Assembly: GCF_003046315.1 (NCBI RefSeq)
Contig: NZ_PZZP01000001.1
Location: forward strand, 1,860,001 to 1,924,000
Length of the DNA: 64,000 nucleotides
Reading direction: 5' to 3'
Source of the DNA: Desmospora activa DSM 45169
GTDB lineage: Bacteria > Bacillota > Bacilli > Thermoactinomycetales > DSM-45169
Shown here: positions 16,101 to 24,187 of the stretch, piece by piece
Layout: the number at the start of each line of letters is the position of its first letter
How positions within the stretch are numbered: the stretch's first letter is position 1
Program-made: the position numbers and the translations under genes
The notes under the pieces: model-generated
The model's input: only the letters and a program-made list of their open reading frames with translations
Databases searched by the model: none
Told to the model about the DNA's origin: nothing

Positions 16101-19100
16101 ATGTCTCAGAAGGTGATGAAACGTCTTTCATGGATTTCGATCATCGTCATTATCGCACTAGCTGGATCAACCCTGCTTCCGGATTATTCCCAGGCGTATG
16201 CGGCTAGTAAAGCAGCGGAGGAACGAAAAAACCAAAAGCAAGAGATTGTCGGAATGCGGACGGAAAATTCCAAAACCTACATCAAGGGTGACAATACATA
16301 TGTTTTGGAAGAGTACCTAGAACCGATTCATTTTAAGGAAGGTGGGGAATGGGAAGAGATCGACAATGATATCCAATCCGTCACCGCCAATAAAGCAATG
16401 GATGAAGAACTCATCTATGAAAACAAAGCCAACCGTTACCGTGCCGGTTTTGCCACCGACAGTCGGGCAGATACCCTCCTGCGCTTTCAACTGGACAATG
16501 CAGCAGTTCAGTTTTCTCTAGTCGACGGTAAAGCGGTGAAGGCGGAGAAAAAGGACAACCAAATCGCCTACAACGACGTCTACCCAGACACTCACCTTGT
16601 CTACTATACGGACAACACCGGGGTTAAAGAGGAATGGATTCTCGACAAATACAACGGGCAATCCAAGCTGACAATGGCCTTTGAAACCGATGGCGTTGAG
16701 GCGAAAAAACAGAAGGACGGGTCCATTGATTTCGTGGATGAGAAGGGAGAAGCGCTTTTCTCCATCCCCCGTCCCTTCATGGTGGATAAAAACCTGCGCT
16801 ATTCCGGGGATGTTCAATTTACCCTCCGGGAAGAGAAGGGCCAAACCTATCTCGACCTGGAATTGGATGAAAAGTGGCTACAAGATCCGGACCGCACCTA
16901 TCCGGTGACGGTGGACCCCTCCCTGATCGTGCAAGGTTCCGACAAAACCAGGGACACCTTTGTCGGGGAGAAGGAGCCAACCCGAAACTTCGGCGCCCTC
17001 ACCTACTTCACTGTCGGCAACAACCCCGACCATGGGAGAAGCCGTGCCTTGCTGAAGTTCGATTTGCAACCGATCCTCAGCAATGCAACCATTACCTCGG
17101 CTAAACTGAGTGTCTACCAGACCAACGCCTCGACCAAAGCAGAGCGGGAGAACCTGCACCCGATCACCGAAACCTGGACGGAAACCGGGGCCACCTGGAA
17201 CAGACAGCCCCAGGTGGGAGCGGCTATCTCGAATCAGACGGTGACCGATGCCGATTGGTACGACTTCTTCCTGACTGCCCTGGCCCGTGACTGGTACAGC
17301 GGCAAAACCGCCAACCACGGTGTCTCCATCCGCCATGCCACGGAAACCAATGACCGCAAGTCCTATTTTTCCAGCGAATACGCCGCTGATCCAACCAGGA
17401 AGCCTAAGTTAACCATCACCTATACCATTGATCCTTTGGGCAAGGAAGAGTTCTGGACTACCGCAGCCTCCAACGTGAATACCTACAATGGAAACTTCTT
17501 CCTGTGCGATTGTTCCGAAACCCGGGATATCAATATCCCAGGGCGCGGCATTCCAGCAGCGGTAGAACGGGCTTACAACAGCCGCTCGACGGAAAGTGGA
17601 ATCTTCGGCTACGGCTGGACCTCAAACTTGGAGCAACGTATCACGGATAACGGCCATGGTCCCTTGATTTATACCGATGGGGATTGGACGACCCATACCT
17701 TTATTCCTAACGGTAACGGTACTTATCAGGCTCCACCGGGGATTCATTTTGAGTTAACGAAAAAAAGTGGCTATATCCTGGAGGATAAAGAGCAAACGAA
17801 ATACCAGTTTAATACCGCTGGTCGTCTTACCTCCATCACCGATGCCAACAACAACAAGACGACTATTAGCTATACGGGAAGCAATCCCACCAGTATCACC
17901 GATGCATCTGGACGCAAGGTCAATCTTACTTTTAACACAAGTAACCGCGTCACTAAGGTAACCGATCCGGCCAGTCGCACGACGGAATACACTTATGACA
18001 GCGCCGATAACCTCAAAACCGTAACCAAGAAAGATGCCGCCGGTAAAACCTTGTCCACTGTCACATACGGGTACGACGCCGATCACAACCTGACGTCAAT
18101 CAAGGATGCCAACGGCAACGATAAAACGGTGGAATACGACAGCGAACAGCGGGTGAAACAACTCTCCGAACCCATCACCATCGACGGAGAGAAAAAACAA
18201 GCTAACACCGCTTTCCAGTACGACGCCACCAACAGACTCACCACCGTCACTAACCCTAAGGGAACCAAGACTGTTTACACCCATAACGAATACGCCAACG
18301 TTACCCAGATCACCCAGGATCCCAACGGGTTAAACATCAAGCAAACCTTTACCTACAACGACAAAAACGAACTGATCAGCGAAAAGGACGCCAATGCCAA
18401 CGCAAACAACAGCGATGCCACCTACAACTATACCTACGATGACAACGGCAATTTAACCAGCGTTACCAATCCGCTGAAGGAAAAATCGACAACAGAATAC
18501 GATGAGAACAACAACCCGATCAAGGTGACAGATCCAGAAGGAAACACGACTACCAACGAATTTGACGACAATGGTAATTTAACCTCCACCACGGACCCTG
18601 TGGAAAAATCCGCCGCCACCCGCGTGGATGATGTCGGCAATGTGATTGAAGAGACTGCCGCCATAAGCCCAGGGGTAAACCTGGCCCGCAACGGCAGCTT
18701 TGAAAAGGGAAGCGGCAGCCTGCCGGATGGATGGTACCAATTCCCGTCTACTTCAACCGCCGTCCGTTGGGCCAACGGTGGGCTGACGACCAACGGGATC
18801 ACCTTGGGTGATAAGAGGATCGAGATTGTTAACCCGACTGAAGATACCCTGATCGGAAGCGGAAGCAACTATACCATCCCCTATGATTCTGAGCAAACCT
18901 ACTTTGCCAGTGGGATCGTTCAGGTGGCAAACGCCCAGGGGAAAGCTGGAATCCAGATTACAGGCTATAATGACCAAAACCAAATCACCGGTCGGATCAA
19001 GTCCAACGAAATCAGCGGCACCCAGGGACCCATCCGCTTGCATGCGGTGGCAGAAGCGGGAGCGTTTCCGAAAGAGACCACCAAGCTTCGGGTTCGGGCC

Positions 19101-21680
19101 TACACTTTCCACAACAACGGTCAAACTGCTGGCACTTACCGCTTCGATGGCCTTCAGTTGGAGGAAGGTTTCCTCGGTGGGCATAACCTCCTGGAGAACT
19201 CCGGCATGGAACGGCCCAACGCCCAGAATGCCACTATTCCCGATGGATGGTTTATGTCCCCCTTGACCGGTCCCTCGGACACTCTGGTTACCACCGATGC
19301 CCACACGGGTCAACGATCTGTTCGATTGGTCGGAGAAGCCGGGAAATACAAATCGATCTACCAGGACATTCCCGTTAAAGGAAATGCGGGAGCCGTCTTT
19401 ACCATCTCCGGCTTTTCCAAGGTGGAGAAACCTAATCCTAATGGTGGTATCTACGGCTACATTGTCAGAACCTACCTGGGATCGACGGAGCAGGAGACCT
19501 TCACCTACCATTTTGATAAGTCCAAATCCCACGACTGGCAACATCTCGCCCGTGAGATTAAAACAACAAAATCCTTTGACCGCATCCGAGTCCATTACCA
19601 ATTCAGCGAACAATCCGGAAGGGCCTGGTTTGACACTGCCAAGGTGATCCCCGGATCAATTACTACAAAGTACGGATATGACAGCAACAAAAACTATCAG
19701 ACGAAAACCACCGATCCGGAAGGGCGCGTCACCGAGTCGGGATATGATACCGTAGGGAACCAGACCAGCGAGAAAAAGGGATCTGACACCACCACCTTCG
19801 CCTATGACGGGGCTGATCGCCTTACCAAGGTAACCGATACCAAAAGGAATGAAACCAGCTACACCTACGACGGCAACGGCAACAAAACCAAGGTAACAAA
19901 TGCTCGCGGCAAAGAGACCACCTATGAATACAACGAACAGGATCAGGTACGTAAAATCATTGATGCTCTAGGAGAGTCTGTTCTCTTTGCTTACGACATC
20001 AACGGCAACCTAACGAAGATGACCCAACCCAATGGCAACACGGTCGAATACGATTATGACGCTGTCGATCGACAAACGGCTATCTCCTACAACGGAGAGA
20101 AGAAGTATTCCTTTGAATACGACTCTAACAGCAACATCACAAAAGAGACGGATGAATCTAAGAGCCAATCCTCCACCTTCACCTATGATGATGACGATAA
20201 ACTGAAGACGGTAAAGGAACCGAACAACAACCAAACCGATTATACCTACGACAAAAATGGTAACGTCACTGAACAAAAATTGACTGCTGGTAGTATGACC
20301 GTTACCCAAGGCTTTGGGTATAATGGCAATAACCAATTGACCCATGTCAAGGAAAGCAATAAAAACCGAGCGATCTATACCTACAACGAGAATAATCAAG
20401 TTGCCAGCCGCAAAAATGAAGACGGTACTATTAGCCTCTTCTACTACAACGGTGACGGTGACTTGGTAGAGCAAGTTGTATTCGACAAAAACGGAGAGCA
20501 GAAAGAATCCTATACCTACACCTACGACAACAAGGGGAATATCACCCGGTTAAAGGATTCTAAGGGTACAACGACATATGTGTATGACGAGCTGGAGCAG
20601 CTAACCAAGGAAACCCGCCCAGATGGAACGGTTACGGAATATACCTATGATGCTACCGGTAACCGTTTGACTAAGAAGGTAACTAAGGGCAGCAACACCA
20701 CGACTACGAACTATACCTACGACGATGCCGACCAGTTGACTAAAGTGGATGGCCAAGCCTACTCCTATGACAAAAATGGTAACTTGACCAGTGACGGTAA
20801 ACGAACCTATGTTTACGATGCGGAAAACCGTCTTACCACCGTTAAGGAAGGCGACAAAACCCTTGCCTCCTACACTTACCAGGCTGACGGCATGCGCAAG
20901 ACCATGACCACGGGTTCCACAACTATAACGTTCCATTACGATGAGAACAACAACGTCACCTATGAGACCAACCAGAATAACCAAATCGTCGCCAGCTACA
21001 CCTATGGAGCCAACAATGAACTGGTCAGTATGACCCGAGGCGGGAAGACATACTATTACCAAACCAACAACCGTGGCGATGTAACTGCCATAACCAACTC
21101 CACGGGAGCGGAAGTGGCGACGTATGAGTATGATGCCTTTGGGAAACTGCTGAAGGAAACGGGCACAGTGGAGAATCCTTATCGGTATGCAGGGTATCGG
21201 TATGATGAGGTAACGGGGCTGTATTATCTCCAGAGCCGATATTATAACCCGGATACAGGGCGGTTTTTAACAAGGGATTTGTTTGAGGGGTTTGAGGATG
21301 AGCCACTGAGTTTGAATAAGTATGCATATGCAAACAATAACCCAGTGAAATATATTGACCCAAATGGTATGGCAAAATGCAGCTATAAATACGTGACGAC
21401 TCTGAAAGGAAGTACTAAAGTTCAAAAAATGCTCTTAAAGGTAGCTCTAGTCAGTTTAGGGGCGCTTTTTGGTGGGGGAATAGGAGGCTTTGCAATATCA
21501 GTATTAATGTCTGTTTTAGACGATATTCTCCCTCGTACTCAGTATGTAAAGACAAAAGTTTATCAAAAGATATGTGGCAAAAAACTTACTGCTAAGTATG
21601 TCGCTAGTTACTATAAAAAATCGAACTACACAGGTTACATCAGAACTAAAACAACGTATAGAACGGTTAATCTAAAATAA
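16101..21680 (+). CDS. Secreted Rhs/WapA-like YD-repeat polymorphic toxin, element copy
   Basis: 1,859 residues. Layout: Sec signal peptide (1 to about 34); N-terminal region; DNRLRE-like domain (about 280-445, starting RDTFVGEKEPTRNFG); Rhs start (ERAYNSRS); YD repeats (about 500-850); two carbohydrate-binding-like insertions opening NLARNGSFEKG (about 859) and NLLENSGMERPN (about 1029); YD repeats (about 1190-1690); and the Rhs core NPYRYAGYRYDEVTGLYYLQ to KYIDPNG (about 1692-1755). The last 104 residues are an unrelated tip with one or two hydrophobic segments (LLKVALVSLGALFGGGIGG), a Lys/Tyr-rich end and no family I recognise. In WapA-type proteins the YD shell encloses a C-terminal toxin delivered to neighbouring cells. 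A small membrane protein gene follows. Confidence 0.88.
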   Translation: MSQKVMKRLSWISIIVIIALAGSTLLPDYSQAYAASKAAEERKNQKQEIVGMRTENSKTYIKGDNTYVLEEYLEPIHFKEGGEWEEIDNDIQSVTANKAMDEELIYENKANRYRAGFATDSRADTLLRFQLDNAAVQFSLVDGKAVKAEKKDNQIAYNDVYPDTHLVYYTDNTGVKEEWILDKYNGQSKLTMAFETDGVEAKKQKDGSIDFVDEKGEALFSIPRPFMVDKNLRYSGDVQFTLREEKGQTYLDLELDEKWLQDPDRTYPVTVDPSLIVQGSDKTRDTFVGEKEPTRNFGALTYFTVGNNPDHGRSRALLKFDLQPILSNATITSAKLSVYQTNASTKAERENLHPITETWTETGATWNRQPQVGAAISNQTVTDADWYDFFLTALARDWYSGKTANHGVSIRHATETNDRKSYFSSEYAADPTRKPKLTITYTIDPLGKEEFWTTAASNVNTYNGNFFLCDCSETRDINIPGRGIPAAVERAYNSRSTESGIFGYGWTSNLEQRITDNGHGPLIYTDGDWTTHTFIPNGNGTYQAPPGIHFELTKKSGYILEDKEQTKYQFNTAGRLTSITDANNNKTTISYTGSNPTSITDASGRKVNLTFNTSNRVTKVTDPASRTTEYTYDSADNLKTVTKKDAAGKTLSTVTYGYDADHNLTSIKDANGNDKTVEYDSEQRVKQLSEPITIDGEKKQANTAFQYDATNRLTTVTNPKGTKTVYTHNEYANVTQITQDPNGLNIKQTFTYNDKNELISEKDANANANNSDATYNYTYDDNGNLTSVTNPLKEKSTTEYDENNNPIKVTDPEGNTTTNEFDDNGNLTSTTDPVEKSAATRVDDVGNVIEETAAISPGVNLARNGSFEKGSGSLPDGWYQFPSTSTAVRWANGGLTTNGITLGDKRIEIVNPTEDTLIGSGSNYTIPYDSEQTYFASGIVQVANAQGKAGIQITGYNDQNQITGRIKSNEISGTQGPIRLHAVAEAGAFPKETTKLRVRAYTFHNNGQTAGTYRFDGLQLEEGFLGGHNLLENSGMERPNAQNATIPDGWFMSPLTGPSDTLVTTDAHTGQRSVRLVGEAGKYKSIYQDIPVKGNAGAVFTISGFSKVEKPNPNGGIYGYIVRTYLGSTEQETFTYHFDKSKSHDWQHLAREIKTTKSFDRIRVHYQFSEQSGRAWFDTAKVIPGSITTKYGYDSNKNYQTKTTDPEGRVTESGYDTVGNQTSEKKGSDTTTFAYDGADRLTKVTDTKRNETSYTYDGNGNKTKVTNARGKETTYEYNEQDQVRKIIDALGESVLFAYDINGNLTKMTQPNGNTVEYDYDAVDRQTAISYNGEKKYSFEYDSNSNITKETDESKSQSSTFTYDDDDKLKTVKEPNNNQTDYTYDKNGNVTEQKLTAGSMTVTQGFGYNGNNQLTHVKESNKNRAIYTYNENNQVASRKNEDGTISLFYYNGDGDLVEQVVFDKNGEQKESYTYTYDNKGNITRLKDSKGTTTYVYDELEQLTKETRPDGTVTEYTYDATGNRLTKKVTKGSNTTTTNYTYDDADQLTKVDGQAYSYDKNGNLTSDGKRTYVYDAENRLTTVKEGDKTLASYTYQADGMRKTMTTGSTTITFHYDENNNVTYETNQNNQIVASYTYGANNELVSMTRGGKTYYYQTNNRGDVTAITNSTGAEVATYEYDAFGKLLKETGTVENPYRYAGYRYDEVTGLYYLQSRYYNPDTGRFLTRDLFEGFEDEPLSLNKYAYANNNPVKYIDPNGMAKCSYKYVTTLKGSTKVQKMLLKVALVSLGALFGGGIGGFAISVLMSVLDDILPRTQYVKTKVYQKICGKKLTAKYVASYYKKSNYTGYIRTKTTYRTVNLK

Positions 21681-21695
21681 ATTTGTATAATGGGA

Positions 21696-21728
21696 AAAAA
21701 GGGCGCCATGCGCTGGCGCCTATTTTTT
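21696..21728 (+). terminator. Terminator between toxin and downstream membrane protein gene
   Basis: 7-bp stem GGCGCCA / TGGCGCC (21702-21720) with AAAAAA before and TATTTTTT after. It separates the YD-repeat gene from the candidate immunity gene, so the latter probably has its own promoter. Confidence 0.85.
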
Positions 21729-21753
21729 CAAGTAAACTTGCATAATTGTAATG

Positions 21754-21759
21754 TATAAT
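21754..21759 (+). promoter_or_regulatory. Candidate -10 box for the small membrane protein gene
   Basis: Perfect TATAAT just downstream of the terminator and 85 bp upstream of the start. No good -35 box is seen at 17 bp. Confidence 0.45.
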
Positions 21760-21844
21760 AAGACTGGCCACGAAATAGATTTTCATGAAGCCTGAAGATT
21801 GAATATCGTAAAACATACCTTTGCCTTTTAAGGAGGCGGTTAAT

Positions 21845-22102
21845 TTGGGGAAAATCGAATGGAGTATAGAGAAAGTGAAATCATTAATCCAGATAATATG
21901 GCTAATTCCAACTATTGTATTAACCTCTATTTCTATAGTAACTGACAGTATGCTTTGGGTTGACATTGCAGTTATTCTTTTTGGACTGATGTTTTGCATT
22001 TTAGGAATAATAGATTTGAAAGTCGATAAAAAACGTTCACTGCTCTTGATAATTTCGGGATCAATTTGTGCATTAGCGAATCTAATTCGTTTGTTTGTAT
22101 GA
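21845..22102 (+). CDS. Small membrane protein, candidate immunity protein of the element toxin
   Basis: 85 residues from the TTG at 21845, chosen because AAGGAGG sits 8 bases upstream; a TTG at 21821 precedes that ribosome binding site. Three hydrophobic segments are visible: LIQIIWLIPTIVLTSISIV, LWVDIAVILFGLMFCILGII and LLLIISGSICALANLIRLF. I do not recognise the family. Position directly behind the variable tip of a YD-repeat toxin, and the equivalent but unrelated small membrane protein behind the second toxin, point to an immunity role at the membrane. That role is inferred. Confidence 0.65.
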   Translation: MGKIEWSIEKVKSLIQIIWLIPTIVLTSISIVTDSMLWVDIAVILFGLMFCILGIIDLKVDKKRSLLLIISGSICALANLIRLFV

Positions 22103-22176
22103 TTTAACCAATGCTGGGGACCGGCACATTGATGTGGACTAATCTAGCTTTCACATAACAACAAGATTGAAATAAC

Positions 22177-22208
22177 AAAGCCGGGTGGGATTACTCCCTT
22201 CCCGGCTT
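22177..22208 (-). terminator. Terminator of the phage lysis cassette
   Basis: 8-bp stem (AAGCCGGG / CCCGGCTT) with a 15-base spacer, followed on the minus strand by TGTTATTTC, just past the amidase stop. Confidence 0.6.
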
Positions 22209-22216
22209 CGCTGTGT

Positions 22217-23233
22217 CTATCGTTGAATATTTACCGTATCCCCGGCTTTCACCATATCAGTAAACCACCTAACCGCACTGTCTTTCCGCTCAAAGGCGTG
22301 TTGCGGTTTTCCGTTAATCGTAACACGAATATACGGTTTCGCCCCCGGTTTCGAATCATCGGGAGCGGGCTTCGGTTCCTCCTTCTTCTCCCCAAACATC
22401 CGCCGCCAGTTTACGATCCCAACCTCACCGGTCACCTTGATGCCGTTTTTCTGCTGCCATTTCTTCAGTGTTTCTTCCGTTTTGGGTCCGAAGATACCTA
22501 CTTGCCGCCCGTTGCGTGTCACTGGGGTAACTCCCAGAAAGAGTTGGACGGCCAAAATGTCGTTGCCCTCCATTTGCGGAATCACTCGTTTCAAGGTTCG
22601 AGTGAACCGCGCACCGTTGGGAGCGCTGTTCAACCGGTCTAATTCTTCCTTTGTCCACTTCGGAAAGGAGTCCGCTTTTTTGGGCAGCTTCAGGAAAGAC
22701 GCAACCCCTTCCGCTGTGGCTCTCGCTAGACCGTCCTTAAATGATTCTTGTTTGAGCAAACTAGCCTCTCGTGCATTAGTGAGAAACAGATATTCAATCA
22801 GAATGGACGGGATGTTGTTGCTCGTCCGTAAAACACCCAGATTTGCCGCTTTCTTACCACGATCCGTAATACCATAGCCACGAAGGAATCTCATAACGGA
22901 AGCATGGACGGCATTTTGCAAAGCAATGTCATGGCTTTTTCCATTCGAAAACCGGAACGTCTCGAATCCGTTGGCGCTTGTGTTGGAAAAGGCATTGTTG
23001 TGAAAACTCAGAAATGCCTTAGCCCCCTTACGTTCCGCGATCCGTCCGCGTTCAGTGACTTCAATTAACGAATCACCGGTTCGTGTGTACTCTACGATAC
23101 AATTCCACCCTTGAGTAAGATATTTGCCCACGCGTTTCGCTATATCCAGGCACCATGTTTTTTCAATGATGCCATTACCGCTTGCTCCCGGATCTTTTCC
23201 CCCATGCCCCGGATCGACGACAACTTTAATCAT
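22217..23233 (-). CDS. N-acetylmuramoyl-L-alanine amidase (phage endolysin type)
   Basis: 338 residues from the ATG at 23231-23233 (GGGGATG upstream). An N-terminal Amidase_3 domain has the zinc ligands His10 (DPGHGG), Glu24 and His78 (SFHNN) and catalytic Glu147 (SILIEYLFLTN). A PG_binding_1 domain follows at about 215-275 (LAVQLFLGVTPVTRNGRQ, GIFGPKTEETLKKWQ), then a Pro/Lys linker and a C-terminal 50-residue module of unknown type (PYIRVTINGKPQHAFERKDS). No signal peptide, as expected for an endolysin released by a holin; a holin gene lies just upstream. It cleaves the bond between MurNAc and L-Ala of peptidoglycan. Its start overlaps the preceding ORF by 8 bp. Confidence 0.9.
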   Translation of the reverse strand: MIKVVVDPGHGGKDPGASGNGIIEKTWCLDIAKRVGKYLTQGWNCIVEYTRTGDSLIEVTERGRIAERKGAKAFLSFHNNAFSNTSANGFETFRFSNGKSHDIALQNAVHASVMRFLRGYGITDRGKKAANLGVLRTSNNIPSILIEYLFLTNAREASLLKQESFKDGLARATAEGVASFLKLPKKADSFPKWTKEELDRLNSAPNGARFTRTLKRVIPQMEGNDILAVQLFLGVTPVTRNGRQVGIFGPKTEETLKKWQQKNGIKVTGEVGIVNWRRMFGEKKEEPKPAPDDSKPGAKPYIRVTINGKPQHAFERKDSAVRWFTDMVKAGDTVNIQR

Positions 23234-23855
23234 TGCTATCATCCCCTCTCTCTTGTTTCAGTAATTCCACACCCACAATAGGACGAGGTGTTTCCAAAAT
23301 CCCAACAGAAAGCGGCCCTACATCTGCGGAGATCGCATAGACAGGCCGCCTTGATGGTTCCTTTTCTTTTTGAGGGCTATCCTCGGCAGCGGGAGGTTTG
23401 TTCTCTTGCTCCCTTGGCTTTGTATCCCTTGGTTTTGTAGGGGAAGGGGTCACACCCGGTCCCTGTTTTCCAGGTTCGCCCGAATAATTGCCTCGATCTC
23501 CTGCCGGCGGATTGTCCCTACCACTTCCTCCACTTCCTCCGGCATTTTCGGATCGGCGCCGCTGTTGCGGAATGTCGTCCAAGTGGCTAACAAGGTCAAC
23601 ACGGTCCCGGCGAACGTCGTTATTGCTGCGGCTGTCTCGTCGGGGATCGTTATTCCTACCAGTGCCAGCCCTTGCCGGATCGCGAGGAGAATCATCCCCA
23701 CGACTGCCATCTGATGAGGCTTTTTCATGTTCAGAAACGCTCTTACTACCATTTTCAACTGATTCATTTTCTTCCCTCCCTGGGTTATAGGCCAGCCCCA
23801 ACACTCCGATGAGCATGACAGAGAACGCCAGCCATGGGAACCAACGCGGCATCAT
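23226..23855 (-). CDS. Membrane-anchored low-complexity protein of the lysis cassette, contains a nested holin gene
   Basis: 209 residues from the ATG at 23853-23855, with GAGGGGTGAT upstream. One N-terminal membrane segment (WFPWLAFSVMLIGVLGLAY) is followed by a long Ser/Arg/Asp/Gly/Pro-rich stretch (about 26-155) and a C-terminal piece that looks structured (PVYAISADVGPLSVGILETPRPIVGVELL). The low-complexity stretch coincides with the holin gene read in another frame, which explains its odd composition. Its stop overlaps the amidase start and its start lies 5 bp from the previous gene, both signs of a translated operon member. A spanin-like or holin-antagonist role is possible but not shown. 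Confidence 0.5.
   Translation of the reverse strand: MMPRWFPWLAFSVMLIGVLGLAYNPGREENESVENGSKSVSEHEKASSDGSRGDDSPRDPARAGTGRNNDPRRDSRSNNDVRRDRVDLVSHLDDIPQQRRRSENAGGSGGSGRDNPPAGDRGNYSGEPGKQGPGVTPSPTKPRDTKPREQENKPPAAEDSPQKEKEPSRRPVYAISADVGPLSVGILETPRPIVGVELLKQERGDDSND
23450..23767 (-). CDS. Phage holin-like protein, nested inside another ORF
   Basis: 105 residues. Two membrane segments (VVGMILLAIRQGLALVGI and TTFAGTVLTLLATWTTF) are joined by TIPDETAAAI, followed by a hydrophilic tail; this is the layout of small two-helix holins. The ATG has an excellent GGGAGG 7 bases upstream. The whole gene lies within the 23226-23855 frame, shifted by one base, on the same strand. It would open the membrane for the amidase encoded next. 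Family placement is by topology and context, not by a diagnostic motif. Confidence 0.7.
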   Translation of the reverse strand: MNQLKMVVRAFLNMKKPHQMAVVGMILLAIRQGLALVGITIPDETAAAITTFAGTVLTLLATWTTFRNSGADPKMPEEVEEVVGTIRRQEIEAIIRANLENRDRV

Positions 23856-23860
23856 CGGTA

Positions 23861-24118
23861 TCACCCCTCTTTTTTGCCTTTCATCCACTGACGGATTTCA
23901 AGAATGCTCATCCTTTGCTCCTCTTGCACCCTCCTGATTTCTTGCATCCCCTCGACAAGATCATGGAGGGCTGCGGCCTGTTTTTCGTTATTACTCTGTG
24001 CCTTTGCGAGAGCTTGCCACAGTTGGGCAGTTACCTTCTTTTCTTCCTCCCACTCACGGGATAGCTGGGCAGCTTGGTCATTAACTTTTGTGTACAGAAA
24101 GACCAGAGCACTGGGCAT
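23861..24118 (-). CDS. Small coiled-coil protein of the phage cassette
   Basis: 85 residues, almost wholly heptad-patterned (VNDQAAQLSREWEEEKKVTAQL and LHDLVEGMQEIRRVQEEQRM), with no membrane segment. Start taken at the ATG 24116-24118; AAGGAGG lies 11 bases upstream, and a GTG at 24130 would overlap it. Coiled-coil proteins of this size, such as XhlA-type, commonly sit between tail and holin genes in Bacillus phages, but there is no C-terminal membrane anchor here. Specific role unknown. Confidence 0.6.
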   Translation of the reverse strand: MPSALVFLYTKVNDQAAQLSREWEEEKKVTAQLWQALAKAQSNNEKQAAALHDLVEGMQEIRRVQEEQRMSILEIRQWMKGKKEG

Positions 24119-24163
24119 CCATGCTTGCACCTCCTTTGCCCATCTCTGTGATGGAGGGACAAC

Positions 24164-24183
24164 AAAAAAAGCGCCATGGCGCT
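24164..24183 (-). terminator. Terminator after the tail-spike gene
   Basis: AGCGCCATGGCGCT is a perfect 14-bp palindrome followed on the minus strand by seven T, directly after the stop of the beta-helix gene. Confidence 0.7.
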
Positions 24184-24187
24184 CTCT

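Noticed and set aside
18083-20474. Many long open frames antisense to the YD-repeat genes (here and at 40555-43686)
   Set aside because: They mirror the repetitive codon pattern of the YD repeats, have no ribosome binding sites and encode no recognisable proteins.
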